Shown in pieces: positions 36,601 through 50,300 of a stretch of DNA of 64,000 nt; the first letter of the stretch is position 1; each line of letters begins with the position of its first letter. This DNA is from Pempheris klunzingeri (Eukaryota; Chordata; Actinopteri; Acropomatiformes; Pempheridae), in contig NC_092013.1 of NCBI RefSeq assembly GCF_042242105.1, positions 4,273,987 to 4,337,986 on the forward strand, read 5' to 3'. Under the pieces are notes generated by a model that was not told where the DNA came from, did not search any database, and worked only from the letters and a program-made list of their open reading frames with translations. The position numbers and the translations under genes are program-made.

Positions 36601-39600
36601 ATTGTAATTATGTCATTAATTACACAAAACCTAACCTGTATACAGTGAGCAGTTTAATGTGTATCCATATTAAAAGGTCTCTTCTTTAGTCTATTTGAGC
36701 TGCTGCCTGGTTAATGCAGCCCAAGTAGGAGCGGGGAGACTTTAGCTCCGACAGCTGGCTGACGGCGATGAAAATTTTATTCATTCACGTACGCACACTG
36801 CATCACAACACAGATCTCAAGCAGCCTTCATACAGCAGCTACGTAATAATATTTACCAACACAAACTTTCACATTTCAGTGTCAACAATGGTCACGTTTA
36901 AGTGTGACAGCATCAAAATGACTGAACGACTGAAGTGTGGGTCTGACTGAGGCTGTCTGGTGGACTTAAAAAGGGGAAAAACAGAGGATGACTTACAGTT
37001 GGGAAACAATGCTGAGGAGCTGCCTCGGCCTCGCACTGTTTCAGGTGATCTGCCCAGTCAAAGTCCGGCCCCTGGTACCCTGTACATGATGAAGTAAGGA
37101 CAGAAAGAGGGCCACAGATAAAAGGAAAGAGAGACAGGGATAAGAAAAGATTAGTGATCCAATCACTGCCATCCCTCTCTTTCTGACATCACTCATAACT
37201 GATGAAGTCAGTGGTTATATAAAGGGACAGGATTTGACAGCGCAGACCTGCTGGGGGGCTGAGAGGGAGCCCATTTTTGAGGCTCCACTGTGCTGGGAAG
37301 ATCCCTGGACTGTCTCTGTGACACAGGAAGGACCTCGCAGCACCCTCCGACTCCTCAATGCCGCATAGGTCGTCCATCGTCACCAGGAAGTACTTCTCAT
37401 TGAACACCTGAACGTGGAGAGGAGGTCATTTTGGGCCGTTCTTGGCTGTTAAGTTTTTGCCATCTGTTCGAGCCACACTTAAGTCGGTGTAAAGCTGATT
37501 GACTGACTTTCTAGACTTGGGGCGTGATCATGTTTTAGCTACATAATTCAGTAAGTAAAGATACACAATACAATAAACAAGTAAGGCCAACAAAAGGCAA
37601 ACAGGAGAAGAAACACTGCATAAGAGATTTGATAGGAAAGTCTGTTACCTTGGTGACAGTGGCAGGCCTGATGGAAATAGGAGCAGCAGGGTCAACAGCC
37701 TCCAGTTTCATTCCTTCCTTGAAACAATGAGCAGCGATGGAAGGCTGATCCTGAGAGACACGGCAGCTCTTAGAAATGTTTCAGCACCCGCTTTTGAGGA
37801 GAATGTCACAACTCTTTGCTTAATGCATAATTATCTAATGTCGGACGGCAGATAAACAAAAGATATTTGGGTCAGGAACAAGGGTGTGGGTCTCATTTAA
37901 ACACCGGAGACGGAGGCACATGTTAAGTGGAGGGTTTGAGGGTCATCCCAGGAAACTTCGAGCACCAATTTGTGCCTTTTCTGCATCAATTCATGGTGGA
38001 CGTGCCTTTATTTATGTAAGACAAGGCAGCAGGTGACGATGCAGTAAAGCTCTCAAGTGTTTTGAATTACTTCCAAATATTTATTCTCCCGAAGATCAAC
38101 TTTTCTCATTTAATATTCTCCCTGCTGAGTCGACACTCGTACGCAGGATTTACTCATCCTTCTTCTTTTGTGTCTTTTGTTTGGGGAGGTAAGCTCTTTA
38201 AATGTGCATGTGGCACCTATTCACATCAGTGATAAATCAGTTCATTTGAAACTAATTCATAAACCCCCTCGACTTAAATAGTACACACGTTTCAGCATTT
38301 TTGTATTTCAGTGTCTGTAGCTCTCCTCCAAGTGTGTATAGTGAGCATGTAGAGTTTTGTATCAATGCATTGTAATTATTAAAGTTTCATTTTGTGCTTG
38401 TGGAATTACCCTCCCAAAAAAATACAGCTTATTGAAGCATGTTGCAACATCTCTGATTCATCTCTATGACATTTACTGTGAGGTGGTACAATCCATGCAG
38501 TGTGACCATATGTTTTTGGTTTATGATAAAAAGATAAATAAATGAAAAGATACACCTTTACAAAGCCAATAGTGACACTAATATTAGTCCTACCGGTTGG
38601 GAATGGGAATATATTACAATATAAAAGGTGAGTTATAAAACTTGTCTGTAGCCACTTTTTAGAAATAATAATATATCTATATCTATATATCTGCTATATG
38701 TGATAGCTATATATCTATATCTCTCTATATATAGATATATCTCTCTATATATAGATATATCTATCTATCTATATATATATATTTATATTTATTAGGTGGT
38801 TGTCTGGCAACAGTGCTTACATTTTAATTTCTTGATCGACAACATTGCGAAGGACAATTCAGTGGCTGCTGGATATTAACAGGGACGTCTCCCTACTGTC
38901 CCTAACAAACTCTACCACCTTTCTTCAGTAAGGATAAATAAGAGCACGGCTGGCAGTACCTTACTGAACTCTGCAGTCAGAGCTTCGTCCTGAGGCAGGT
39001 CGCTGATCCTCTGTCTCACCTCCTCCCACTCTTGTTCTGTCCGCAGGCCCAACAGGTCTGAAACAAACGCAGACAAATCAGCTGCTGAAGCGCTAAACCT
39101 GACGACTAGAGTGTCATCTTATCGTTATCAAGGAGATATTACCTGAAAAGGTAAAATCTACATCTGATTTAATTCTACTCTACCCACCCTCTTATTCTAA
39201 TAACTGAACCTATATGCTTTGAACACAAACTGTGTGTCAGCTTGTCCAGTTCTGGACTTTCAAAAAGGTCATCACAATCAATTAAACAAACAAACCAAAA
39301 AAAAAAAACACTATGTTGTCAGCATGTTATCACACAGCACGAGGTTCCAGACTTTCTCATAAACAAAGTGTGCAGAATTCATAAAGCCTCAGTTGTTATA
39401 AATGTAGATTATATATAAAATGCATGATATTTTCTCCAATTCTTTTACGAAACAATAAAATACAAGTTATTTTCAATTAAAGCCTGGCATTAAATATCCA
39501 CAATGTTTCAGCTGTATTGGTGCACCAGATGGTGGATCAGCTGTGTCAGGACAGAGATGCAGCCTCCAGTGCCTTCTTGGTTGCACATTAACAAACTTAG

Positions 39601-42600
39601 TTCACTTGAAAAACATTAGGAGACAAACAAGGATTTCCAGTATTTCAACCCTGCATGGAAAAATCCATTTCAAGTTCTAGTGGGACGTCGTCACATTTTG
39701 GATATTGGTTTGTTGTACTTCATCACTATTCACCAAATGATTGGAAAATATATTTTAAAAATAATTTTAACATTTGATCTGTTGCAATGATTGTATATAA
39801 TAGTACTTTAATAGGTAATTGTAGGATTAGACTATATAATAGGACATGCTTCCACTCTCTGATTGGCCGCTGAACTCTTCATACGCTTTTCCATCAATTG
39901 AGACCTCAAGATCTAGAAATAATTTCTACTTTCTTCCTTTTGTTTCTAAATATAAAATCTGACCCGTGTCAGTGCCACTGACCTGAGGGAGGCCTGAGGG
40001 TGCAGCCGTGCTCTTTGGCCCAGCCGGGTGGGTGGAGGCGTGGGTGTAGGTAAAAGAGCCAGAGGGTTGCGGGCGTGTCCGGGAGGCCCTCGGTGCCTAC
40101 CAGGCGCAGCTTCAGCCTTCCTCCGACATTCTCCTCCACCTCAGCTGCCCAGGCCAGCCCCAGGTCAGCACTGTCCTGGAGCTCCACGTAGCAGCCTGCA
40201 CACAGGAGCTCCACTGGGTCTCTTCCACGCTGAGGCTGCAGGGAGAGGCGGGGGTGAGTAAATGAGACGCTGATAGCACACACACACCAACACAAACACA
40301 AACACAAACGAACACACGCCTAGGCAAAGCAAGGAATTTGTACTGGAGAGAATGCACTGCATGACTAAGTGGCAGAACTGAAGCACAGTCACTGAAAGCT
40401 AACTAATGGCTCTAAAGAATTTCACAGGCAGTTCCTACAGTGAATTTGCTTTCAGCAGCACAGCCTTGGTCCTGTAAACAAAAGCTCAGAGGCTTGTTCT
40501 CTGTTGACTTGGGACTTCACACCAAGCGTGCATGCAGTACTTCATAATAGATGCTACATTTTATTTAGCGGAAGTTCGCATTTATTCCAAAGGACATTTT
40601 GAGCTCTTGCCCCGTCCTTTGGCCGACACAAGACGACCATAACAAACACAGCTTGGAGTTTTAAATCTACACTGTAAAGACAATAAAAACAACAGTAAAC
40701 TAAAACACAACAGCTGCACATTTGTGTGTTTGCGTCAGGACTGCTGAGTCACTGTTGACGATTTTGATCACCTGAGGTTATGAACTGTCAACGTGTGCGT
40801 GCGTGTGTGTTTTTCTATTGTCAATTGCATTCAGCAAACTTGCCTCGCCACTTGAGCAGCACTACTGGATGTATTTGTACTTTATTATGACAACAGTTTT
40901 CCTTACTGCATTATGTGTTTTTTTAAAAAAGTTGTCAAATTAATCAGATCAGCACCGACGGAGGAGATTGTTCTTGGCAGGGACTTGAGCTAAAGCTAAC
41001 ACCCCGCCCTGAGAGGACAGCTGCTCCGCTCCCCTCCCTTACCAATTCCAGCAGGTTGGCAGGAGCGCCGCACTCCTCAGCCAGCACCTTCTCCAGCAGA
41101 GCCTCCCAGTCCTGGTGCTTCTCACGCACACCTGAGGTGGATCACACACATGCACGGTTTAGTTTACTAACCAGACAACCAGGTCTGGAAATAGGATCAC
41201 ACATACCAGCCCACTATTATTAATATTATTCATACGTTCGTCATTGTCATGTTATTCACTGTCACCATATTGTTCATTATTAGTCATGTTCCTATTATCA
41301 GTAATATAGTTCCTCCCATTACAGCGGAGTTTTTCCTGATGCTTGCTCATGAGGGGATTCTTGAGTTCTCAAATCGTTGGGTCTCTCAAATAAAGACTTT
41401 GGTCTAGACCTGCTCTTTATGGAAAGCGTCTTCAGATAACATTTGTTATGAATTAGCGCTATATAAATAAAGATTGACTGACACACGCATACACAGCTCT
41501 GGCCGGTCTCTCCTGGATACACAGCATCAGCCAAAAAATACAAATAACTACTGGAATTAACTCAAAGACAACAGATCGTTACATCCAACAGCCTTCATTT
41601 GTGGTATCCAGTTGTTTCATGTAGCTACCGCATTCTGAACAGGCAGAGCAAGTACTTCTGCTGCTCTGGTATTTTATTTCATAATATGTCTCTGTTTCAA
41701 CAAGTTGACATATGTAGGCGTCAAGTGACTAAATTAATGTAAAATAAACTGAGGAAAAAAAACGTTGAAACAGTTTTTTAAATACTGTGAAGCTCCATTT
41801 TCCAGACAAAACTATTTCTCATGATTCTCTGACAGGCACAGCGAGCGTTTTTCCTGAGACAACTGTGACAGCAGCGTATCGGGAGAACAGAAATATTCAT
41901 TACTTCTTGTTAGCGTACAAAAAAACCGGCTCTCCGCTGCAGCGCCTCTCCGTCCACAGCTCCTGTGTCCCTCACAGAATTAAATCCTAAAGGGGAGGCA
42001 TTCAATTTGTCCGAAGTTACAAAAAAAAAGATGTATAAACTTAACATCCCGCAATTTAATGTCACAATAAAAATAACATGACTAATATTTGGCATGTTTC
42101 ATGTGATCACGCAGCTCTGAAGGAAAGACAGACACCAAGTTTTCAAGCGTCCAAAGGTGGAGAAAGTCTTTCACTACACCTCTCACAGCTGAAATAAAAC
42201 CACCATGACAACACCGCCCATGTCTCACCCTCGGGGGCCCTCATGGTCTTTCCATGCTGGCGGCTCCAGCCCAGCGGGTGGAGGTCTGCCGTCATGATGT
42301 CACACCAAAAGTCCGCCCGTCGGTCATCCTGGTATCCGTCATAGCGTAGCAGCAGCAGCTGGCCGCATGTGGTGATGATGTTGGCCACCCAGTAAGGACT
42401 GTCGGGCTCTGAGCGCACGCACACCTCCAGCTTCATGCCTGGAGTCAGCCCTGTCTGCAGGCCCTGGTCCACCTGGGGAGCACAGATTAAACCACATATT
42501 AATCTGTGTTCTGCACAAAATAATCTACTACCAAATATGCACAGAGAAGAGATTCTATACTATAATTGGCTTTTATACCAATTTAACCTACATGTCAGTT

Positions 42601-43120
42601 TGCAGCTGAGAACCGTGAGTTAAAGCTGTTATTTATAGAAGCTTTATTACAATTGGGGGGTGCCACAGTGGCTTCTGTGTTTCCGCTGTTGATTGCATTA
42701 TGACTGGATGCTTCTGCCGCTGTTTCTTAGGGAACTGAGTTACACACTACTGGGGGGCTTTACTGGCCGACACATTTCATCAATATGAGTCGTGCTTTCA
42801 GATTTAATACCAACGAGCGGTTCCTTAAAGCTGAGAGGGGAATATACACAGATGTTTATTATTCAGTGAAGTGTGCTAGCTGTGAAGGTCGTCAGCACCC
42901 ACATGTTTGAAGGCGTGATGGGGCACAGAGACGGCTCCAGTCTCCTCCAGGTAGTCATCCCAGTTAAAGTCACACACATCCTGGGCAGAGTCTCCATCTG
43001 GAACACACACACACACACACACTTCTCTTTACCAACCTGCTTTCCAGCATATTATTTTACTCATTTCATGCAGCTGTTCACAGAGTAGTTCTTACCAGAC
43101 TCCAGTGACTCCTGACTCAT
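30632..43120 (-). CDS. sfmbt1: Scm-like with four MBT domains 1
   Basis: Nuclear Polycomb-group-related repressor whose MBT repeats bind methylated histone tails. Coding exons: 43096-43120, 42903-42997, 42229-42472, 41043-41131, 39983-40235, 38960-39057, 37649-37750, 37248-37407, 36997-37079, 35775-35901, 34890-35003, 34678-34720, 34517-34584, 34261-34400, 33530-33639, 33035-33210, 32218-32396, 31862-32086, 30912-31040, 30632-30772. They join in phase to 866 aa, the length I recall for human. MBT1 spans about 10-125, MBT2 about 130-240, MBT3 about 280-380 and MBT4 about 385-480, each with the GMKLE or AMKLEAV start and a W-S-x-x-x-G/N end. A SLED-type domain at about 503-640 is Cys-rich ([33 protein letters not shown]). 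Then come a basic stretch with GRPPGGHSN (about 650-700), an acidic Ser-rich stretch (703-777) and a C-terminal SAM domain (about 790-860). The ATG at 43120 is the first in frame, 12 bases past an acceptor, so a 5' non-coding exon must lie upstream. Confidence 0.95.
38668..38785. repeat. AT-rich (TATATCTC)n palindromic repeat
   Basis: TATATATAGATATATCTCTC is repeated in tandem, then runs into (TATC)n and (AT)n. The sequence is self-complementary in places and could form hairpins. It lies in the sfmbt1 intron between 37751 and 38959. Confidence 0.85.
40236..41042. other. sfmbt1 intron within the MBT2 region
   Basis: Contains a short CA-rich run near 40279-40312 (partly AAACACA) and no visible gene. 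Confidence 0.5.
41310..41485 (+). mobile_element. retroelement 3' tail (SINE/LINE type)
   Basis: TCTAGACCTGCTCTTTATGG, then GCGTCTTCAGATAAC, then GCGCTATATAAATAAAGATT and a TGACTGAC end. This is a very common 3' terminal sequence of fish SINEs/LINEs ('..GGCGCTATATAAATAAA..'). It lies in the sfmbt1 intron between the MBT1 and MBT2 exons. Confidence 0.7.
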
Positions 43121-45476
43121 GCTGGTGCCCCCCTGAAGGCCAAGACAAGGAGCTCTGGGGAGAAACAGAAGAGTAAATGAATGAGCATTGCTCCGAAACT
43201 CTGAGCTCCTTTCCTTCCAGTCAGTCAAGCTGCAGGACGCTCTGTTGTGATATGCCCGATCAAATCGCTCCCCGTAGATCTCAACATCATTCAATAATCC
43301 CTGAATCTGCTAATGTTTTCAACACCTATAAGATTAATGAGACAGGTGATACTGCTGGCTTGTAACAGCTCGCTCAGCAGTTCACAAGCCAAACTGTATC
43401 AGCAAAAAGTTACAGAAAGGGCTGGAAACTTTTTCTAGCCGACCACCATAACCACAGAAAAACCACCTAAGACACACGATATCCACCAGCCACCAGCGAA
43501 AGCTAACAAATATAATATAATCGACATATATAGTCGACATTCAACACATTAGATCAAAGGAGGAAGGCACTCTTCTGGGGAAAAGTTTAAAAGCCTTTAT
43601 TCTCAGGGTTATTTCGAGGAGAAATTGTTCAAGAAAAAAAAAAAGTTCTTGTGCATGTTAAAACAGAGCTGAGTAACAGCCCACGCAGAGCAGCACACAG
43701 AGCATTCTTCAGGGTGTTTTTTATACAAACATTACCGGCAACCATGACACTAATTAGCAGGCAACTTTAGGTCAAGCTGCAAACTCAAGAAAGACAAAAT
43801 TCAACAGCCTTAATTTACAAAACCCTGCTTCAAGACCAAAAGAAAATTAATTAGCATGTGTTTGATTTTTTTTTCCGGTCACTTTAAAAAAATCAAGGAC
43901 TCCCTTATGCCTTGACAATAGATTTGTTCAAATAACAAATCCTTGGTTATGTTCCTACTATTCAAATTACATCCTGGTCTCAATCAATAAAAAAAAAAAA
44001 CAAACAAGAAGTGGTGAATAAAATCCCAAATTACATGCTGCATATTTACCATTCATTGGGGTGGCACAGGCTACCACCTACATAACACACCAGATGGTGT
44101 GATCTCCACAAAATATATTAAATTATGCTAATCTCATCCAACTCTACCTCTACTTGTGAAACTCATCTTTTTTTTTTTAAAGAAAAGAAAAAGTAATCGT
44201 ATACCTTTTTCACCACCCCGATGTGGAGATTTCAGGCAGCAGCCTCGACATGAATGTGGACACGCATCAAGCTTTGACACATCAAACTGACCCGCAGCAT
44301 TGTGAAAAGCAGATGAAATAAGTTAAAACAACAAGAGAGAGGGCGAAGGGAGCGCTGGGCGTGACCACGGTGGACAGAGCGGTGTATGGGATGCGGAGGA
44401 TAGCTGCTCTGTCACAGCAGCTCCATTCAGTCGGCCTGTCAGGCTCGTCTTTGTCACATCTGACGTCTCTATTAAAACCGAGGCCGCCATCACAAACTAC
44501 CCCCTCCTGACGGCCGCGCCGCCACCGTGACCCCCGTGCTCCGCCGGGATCAGCACCACCTTTCACTCTCGACCCTGCCCCAGACTCCCTCTGTCTTTCT
44601 CCCCCTCCCTCCAACACACACACACACACACACACACACACAGCAGAGGGCCTTATTGTCCCTGGGGGTCACACTCCTAACACAAGAGTGGAAAAAAAAA
44701 AAGAGCAGCAGAGACAGGAGTGCAAATACAGACCTAAAGTTAAGATTCATGAATTCATGGTGAGATTTTAAGTTGATTTTGTTTCGCACTTCTGAAACGT
44801 CTGCCTACAAACTTCAGGGACCTTCTACGATCGATTCCACACCTTTTCTATGTCTGTGAATGCTTCTGATGCAATTCAGACAAGGTGAAACTGAATCGGT
44901 CATTCTCAAAAGAATAAAACACTTCTCCAAGGCGCTGTAATCAATATGCCTCTCAGAGGTGGTACACAGACACTATCGTTTGAAATTTCCAAAGACGAGC
45001 TCTCACTATTTGCTCTGACTTATCCGTCCGCCTGAGCCGTAGGTTTCTGCGGCACTTAACTTTGCAGAACAGCGCGGCCTCGGTTTGTTCGGGAAGACGG
45101 GAAGAAATGCAACTTCCCCTCTTTCATACACAGTAAATGGTCTGTCTGGACCGTAGCTAGCAGCAGTCCGCCTCAATCTCTCTGCACCAGCCGAGACTCT
45201 GACTGAACCTGAAAGAGAAAGGGCCAAATGTGCACACACCCACGCAAGCAAGCAAACACACACACGCTCAAACAGTCACGGAGAACTGTCTGAGATCCAC
45301 ACTGCGTCCTCTTTACAAGCACTTACTCAATCATATTCTCATCAGCACTTAAAACGAGTACTTCTAAACAGGCCCTCCTGAACCTGTGAGGTCCCCGGTT
45401 GGGAAATGCAGTCTGACAAAACCTGAACCGTTTCCCCCAAACACTATTTAATGTCACGTGCTGGTCACTGCAGGAT

Positions 45477-45508
45477 GGCAGTAAGGCAGTAAGGCAGTAA
45501 GGCAGTAG
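45477..45508 (+). repeat. 8-bp tandem repeat GGCAGTAA x4
   Basis: Four head-to-tail copies, the last ending in G. It lies in sfmbt1 intron 1. Confidence 0.95.
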
Positions 45509-46254
45509 GGCATGTATGTCCCCCTGTTAGTGTTCACACGCCTACATAAACAAAACCTATTTTCAAGAAGATCGCTTACTTGCTTTTCTTCTTCTTCTTA
45601 TTATTATTATTAGCACTGGTTTTATATGATGTGTGCAATGAATGCGTCACTTCATTTCAACCAAAGTGCAAGAACATATTTTCCCACTTAGCTGCAGCGC
45701 CACTCATTTTTGGTGTTATGGTGCTAAATTTCGACGTATCAGTCTAAAAGCATTAAAAACTACATGTAAAAACCAGAAACATCTCTTCCCAGAGGCCGAG
45801 TCCATGTCTACTATGTACTTCCTATTAAAGAAATAGTTCCTATGAAACCCTGTTCTTGTTTAACACGGATGTCTAAAGAGAAATGCTGCTTTTGAATATT
45901 TCAAATGCAATATTCCAAAGCTGTGAGCACCAGAAGTCTCTCTGACTGATATCATGACTCATAAAGCACCATAAAACCAAAAGTGGGGATGTTTTTTGTG
46001 GTCATTTAGGTGACAGGCTGGTGGCTTCACACCCCCATGACAGTTGTGATACATCTGATTGTGCAGCTCAATGAAGGTTCCCATCAGCTTTCTATGATGA
46101 CTTTCCATTTAAGCCATTTAAACAACTTTAAAAAAAAAAAACACACCCAACGACACCACATGGACAACAAAGGGTTGAAATGAAGACCAAGCATCAGGCT
46201 GGTCACCTATGAGCTCTGTCCAACTGGCCTCCAGTTATGTCAACTGGCTGCTGA

Positions 46255-46304
46255 AAGGAGAAGAAGAAGAAGGAGGAGGAGAAGAAGGAGAAGAAGAAGA
46301 AGAA
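46255..46304 (+). repeat. pure purine GAA/GGA tract
   Basis: About 50 bases of uninterrupted purine built from GAA and GGA triplets, upstream in sfmbt1 intron 1. Such mirror-like purine tracts can form triplex DNA; that is inferred. Confidence 0.93.
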
Positions 46305-46794
46305 CCCCACCTTTGCTCCACACATGCACGCACAAACAACGAGCCACTTCCAGTCAGTGAAGCTGCTCGCTGCTGTTGCGTAGCGGCACGTCAGCCGGAG
46401 CTGCGCTGCCGCCAGCGGATCCCTCAAGTTGCACAATAGCGAAGTTAAGAGCCAGAAACCAAAAACGCATAAGTCACAACACAACGACGAGCACCGGAGC
46501 ATCCTCCAGCTCGTCAGCTGGCACCAAAGCGACCAAACGAACACACACACACTTGAGTTTCGGGCTTTCGTTTGCTGGGAATGTGCACGGTAAAAACACA
46601 CAAATCGGCTGAGGTCGTGCAACCTTCATTATGTAAGACTCCGACGTTTAGAAATATACGGAGTTATTCAAGGGCAGATCGCTGGAAATGTCCACGCAAT
46701 CCTTGAACTGAAACTAGCTTAAAGGTTTGCACCGCTCGTACGGACAAACCGCAGCATTCAGAAACAGAGATGGGCCATTAACGCAGCGGCTTTG

Positions 46795-46798
<4 letters not shown>

Positions 46799-46830
<32 letters not shown>

Positions 46831-46852
46831 GAGAGAGAGAGAGGGAGAGAGA
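46799..46852 (+). repeat. (GA)n microsatellite near sfmbt1 exon 1
   Basis: 54 bases of GA with two GGG interruptions, about 350 bp downstream of the likely first exon in the direction of sfmbt1 transcription. Confidence 0.95.
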
Positions 46853-47204
46853 CACTACAGCGCCGACGGTCCAACTTTCACACTGAGGGGAACCTGACAC
46901 ACGCCGAATGAGGGATTTGTTTAATTGCAGCCTGATGAATAAACACGCGCAGCGACCGTGTGGGCACCGAGCGGACACATGGTGAAAACCGCCCGTGTCC
47001 GAGTCAAGTTACTGAACGTCACAGCTTGAGCAATAAGAGCAGGCTGACGAGCAATAAGGGCGCTTACACTCGACCGAACCCGACTCATCTTTTTGAGAGA
47101 CGGGAAAAAAGGCGAATGCGCCGCCGCGGTGCCAAACAGCGCGGGGAATCTGTACCAAACAACACGCAGCATGTGAATATTTAGTCGCAAAATTCGCCCC
47201 TTAC

Positions 47205-47300
47205 CGCTAAGTAGTTTTTCCAAGTCGGTTTTTTAGATGCTGTTCCTCTCCGCCTGCTCGCTCGCAGCAATGTCAAGCCGCCGCCGGTGCGCAGCGACGG
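47205..47300 (-). other. sfmbt1: probable 5' non-coding exon 1 of sfmbt1
   Basis: A strong donor (GCG|GTAAGGGGCG) lies at 47204/47205 in the most CpG-rich part of the region. Transcription of sfmbt1 runs into an acceptor 12 bases before its ATG at 43120, so a non-coding first exon is required and this is the best candidate. The upstream end is a guess. A GC-rich patch at 44450-44560 could be an alternative first exon. Confidence 0.4.
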
Positions 47301-50300
47301 TCCCGGTTGGAGGTTTCACAATAAAATGCCTCCGCGAGCAGGAAGAGGCTGCAGCCGTCGTCTGAGCAACAACGAGGTCTTTTCTGTCGAGGGTTTAATC
47401 GCCGAGCTTCCGGTGTCGCTCCCGCAGCGTCCCGCCAGCTTGACGCACTTCTCGTTCACGACCTCATTCCAATATGGCACAAATGGCCACTGCGCATGTT
47501 CTGCCGCCTATATGCCTCTGAGCCCGGCTACATCACACTGACTTCCATCTTCACACACACACACACACACTCACTCACACACACACACAATAAAATATCA
47601 CACAACCAGAATCAAAACCTAACAAAAGAAATCTGCAAAGAGAAACTGAATTTAAAAAAAAAAAAAAAAAAAAAAAAGCAGGGTGATTAAGATTTGCGTT
47701 ATTTTATTTGATTTTTTATCACATGAAGGTTGAACATGAGCACATTTTATCCCCAGCGGAATCAACACTTAGTTAATGGCTGAGCTGGAACTAACTGCAC
47801 ATACAATCGACCCACTTTTTTCTTTTGCCACGAAGAAAAAAAGCAAAAAAAAAGCAAGTCGGTCTGAAATGAAGTAGCCTTCACGTTGTGTTATTGCAGA
47901 TGACCTCGACTTGCTTGATTTCCATTCAGTATATTATTTGTCAAGTGAAATCGCAGAGCCACCGTGCGCGACTGAGGCTGCACTACTTTTTTTTTTTTCC
48001 ATCAATCATATTAATGGCTGGATAAGATTGTGTCTGTCACTGCTGCTACGGCACTTCTGCTGCACAGGGATCTCAAATCGGGTTTTTTTTTTTTTTTTTT
48101 TTTGGAGGAGAGGGCGGGAGAAACTGGTGGAGATATGCTTTGACACTGAGTGTAACGCACAAAGTCCGTCTGTTCCGTATAATAAACGTGCTTTCTTTAT
48201 TAAATAAGCGTATTTCTCGTTTTTGGGAGGCGTTTCAAGGAGCCTTCAAGCCTAATCTGTAGCCCGAAACAGATTTTTTTTTTTTTTTGCCGCTCACTCG
48301 GACCGCATACACAAGCTACTGCCTCAGTTAATCCGCCACAATGGACCAACCCTTCGGATCCCTATTATGACAAAAGAAAAAGAATATCCGCGGTTTGCAT
48401 GCGCTGATGTGAACACAGTCCAATAAATGAGGGCTACAGAGAAGCGATCGGATCTTGCCTGAACAGTCAAACAATCGGAGAGCCATGAATAAATGAAAAA
48501 GGGGGGGCAGGCATTCACTCCCAAATTCATTCAGTCATTTTATTTAAGTGCAGAGGTGCTCACTGTGTGTGTGTGTGTGTGTGTGTGAGCTTTCAAACTG
48601 CAGACTATGCAAATAATAAGAGGAAATTAGATTTGATGAATAAACACATTGAGGAAAAAAAAAAATTGGAGATGTGTCGATTTTCTTATTTCGCCTCTTT
48701 AATCGCGCGTCTCAATCTGGCTCGTTTGATTTTAAAAGGTCGCCAACTTTAATGCTGCATAGGTCTGCGAGGCTGTTGCATAAAGACAAATCTCCCAAGA
48801 ACTTGAGCAGGTTTTGTCGCTCAGTGCACGTCGCCGTGTTTCTGCCTCCCCACTAGTGTCCATATCCCGCGGCGGGCAGCGGATTACAGCCGGGGACAGA
48901 GGACGAGGACAGGTCGTAAAGCCGTGCGCACTGCAGGAATGTGTCCTCGCCTCTCGTCCACACGTTACACGGGGGAGGTGCAGCCACAGCACCTGACCGC
49001 TGGATGGCAGCACAGCCCCGCCAGGTCTTTTATCTAATCCCCTGTGGTGCTTGGATGTGTGGTACAAAGGCCTTTTTCTCAAGGTGGGGTGCTGCAGAAG
49101 ATGTGCCATCAAATTACAGCAAACAATCACCGGAGACCAACAGAGACAAAATGGCAACACCATCACACAGCAGGAAGGCGGCGATTAACACTGGAATTTC
49201 TCCGGTATGTGAAGCTTTACAATAGGATTTTTTGTTTCAACACACCAGGCCTTGTGACATATAAGTCTAAAACACATACATGAAGCACTGTGACACCGTC
49301 TGGCACCGCTTTAGAGTTTACAATGTATTTATTTATAATCAGATGTAAAAGATGAGGAGAGTAAAAAAAAAAAACAGCTCACGGTGACACACATATGAAG
49401 TTTCCATACGCAGCACTATTATTTTCATGTTAAAATTCCTACATTCAAGTAATATAACACATATAAGACCCTATTGCTTACGGTGAAATGCCCCGCATCC
49501 TTCAACACACACACACACACACACAGGCACAGTACCATACCACTGCTGCAACTTCATCCAGTAAGACGACGACGACAGCCCAGAAAATTAATAATCTCTA
49601 AGGAAATGTTTAGCTTCAGTGTGATGTACAGCAAGAGCTTTGACACCAATGGCACACAAAAGACTAGACGACTGCCAGGTAGAAATCCTGGGCTAAATTA
49701 AAAAAAAAGAAGAAGAAGAAGACTTTGACAGTCTGTGGTGTGCTTAGAGATTCTCCAGGCTTTCAAGACAGCGATGGAGGAAACTGTTACTTCAATTCAG
49801 GGGGATTTAAAATGTCCCCCAACTTTATAGTACAATTCTTTGTATGAGGCCCATTGATGTCTGCCAGAGGGATCAACTGAGGATTCATTCGACAACAGAT
49901 TATGTTACAGACTACAGTAGCACCATTAGCGTCTAACATAATACCGACACACACACACACACACACACTCGCAGACATGTATGCATGTGGTAACACACAT
50001 GCACGCACAGGGGGGGGGGTGCAATGGGAGGCATACAGTAGGCAAAGCACACAGGCAGTGACAGTGAATGCAGCCTGTACCACTGAACTCTCCTGACCTG
50101 CATGCACGATGCTGCGTGTACACATCCGTACAGTATCACTACATAAGAGAGTCGTGCTTGTGCCCGTGAATTAAACTTTTCAGATACAGTACATTCGATG
50201 ATTCGTATTGATCACAAGGGAGAGAAAAAAAAGAGAAGAAGTAAAAAAAAAGAGACAGAATACATTATTGACTGTCCTCCCCAGCATTAATTAGGATTGC

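Larger units (their letters stand above)
43133..47204. other. sfmbt1 intron 1 (5' UTR intron)
   Basis: A 4-kb intron if exon 1 is at 47205. It holds a GC-rich patch with a GCCGCCATC (YY1-like) site near 44485-44560, (CA)n at 44613-44642, an 8-bp tandem (GGCAGTAA x4) at 45477-45508, a GAA-rich tract at 46255-46304 and a (GA)n tract at 46799-46852. No coding exon is seen. Confidence 0.5.

Noticed and set aside
44282-44641. 119-codon minus-strand frame beginning MCVCVC
   Set aside because: Starts in a CA microsatellite and continues through a GC-rich patch; no family features.
46203-46622. Open frames on both strands over the purine tract
   Set aside because: Driven by GAA/GGA repeat sequence giving poly-Glu or poly-Phe/Ser; no homology or splice support.
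48732-49166. 144-codon minus-strand frame between prkcd and sfmbt1
   Set aside because: I looked for an rft1 or other exon here. The translation has no membrane pattern or known motif and lacks clear splice sites.
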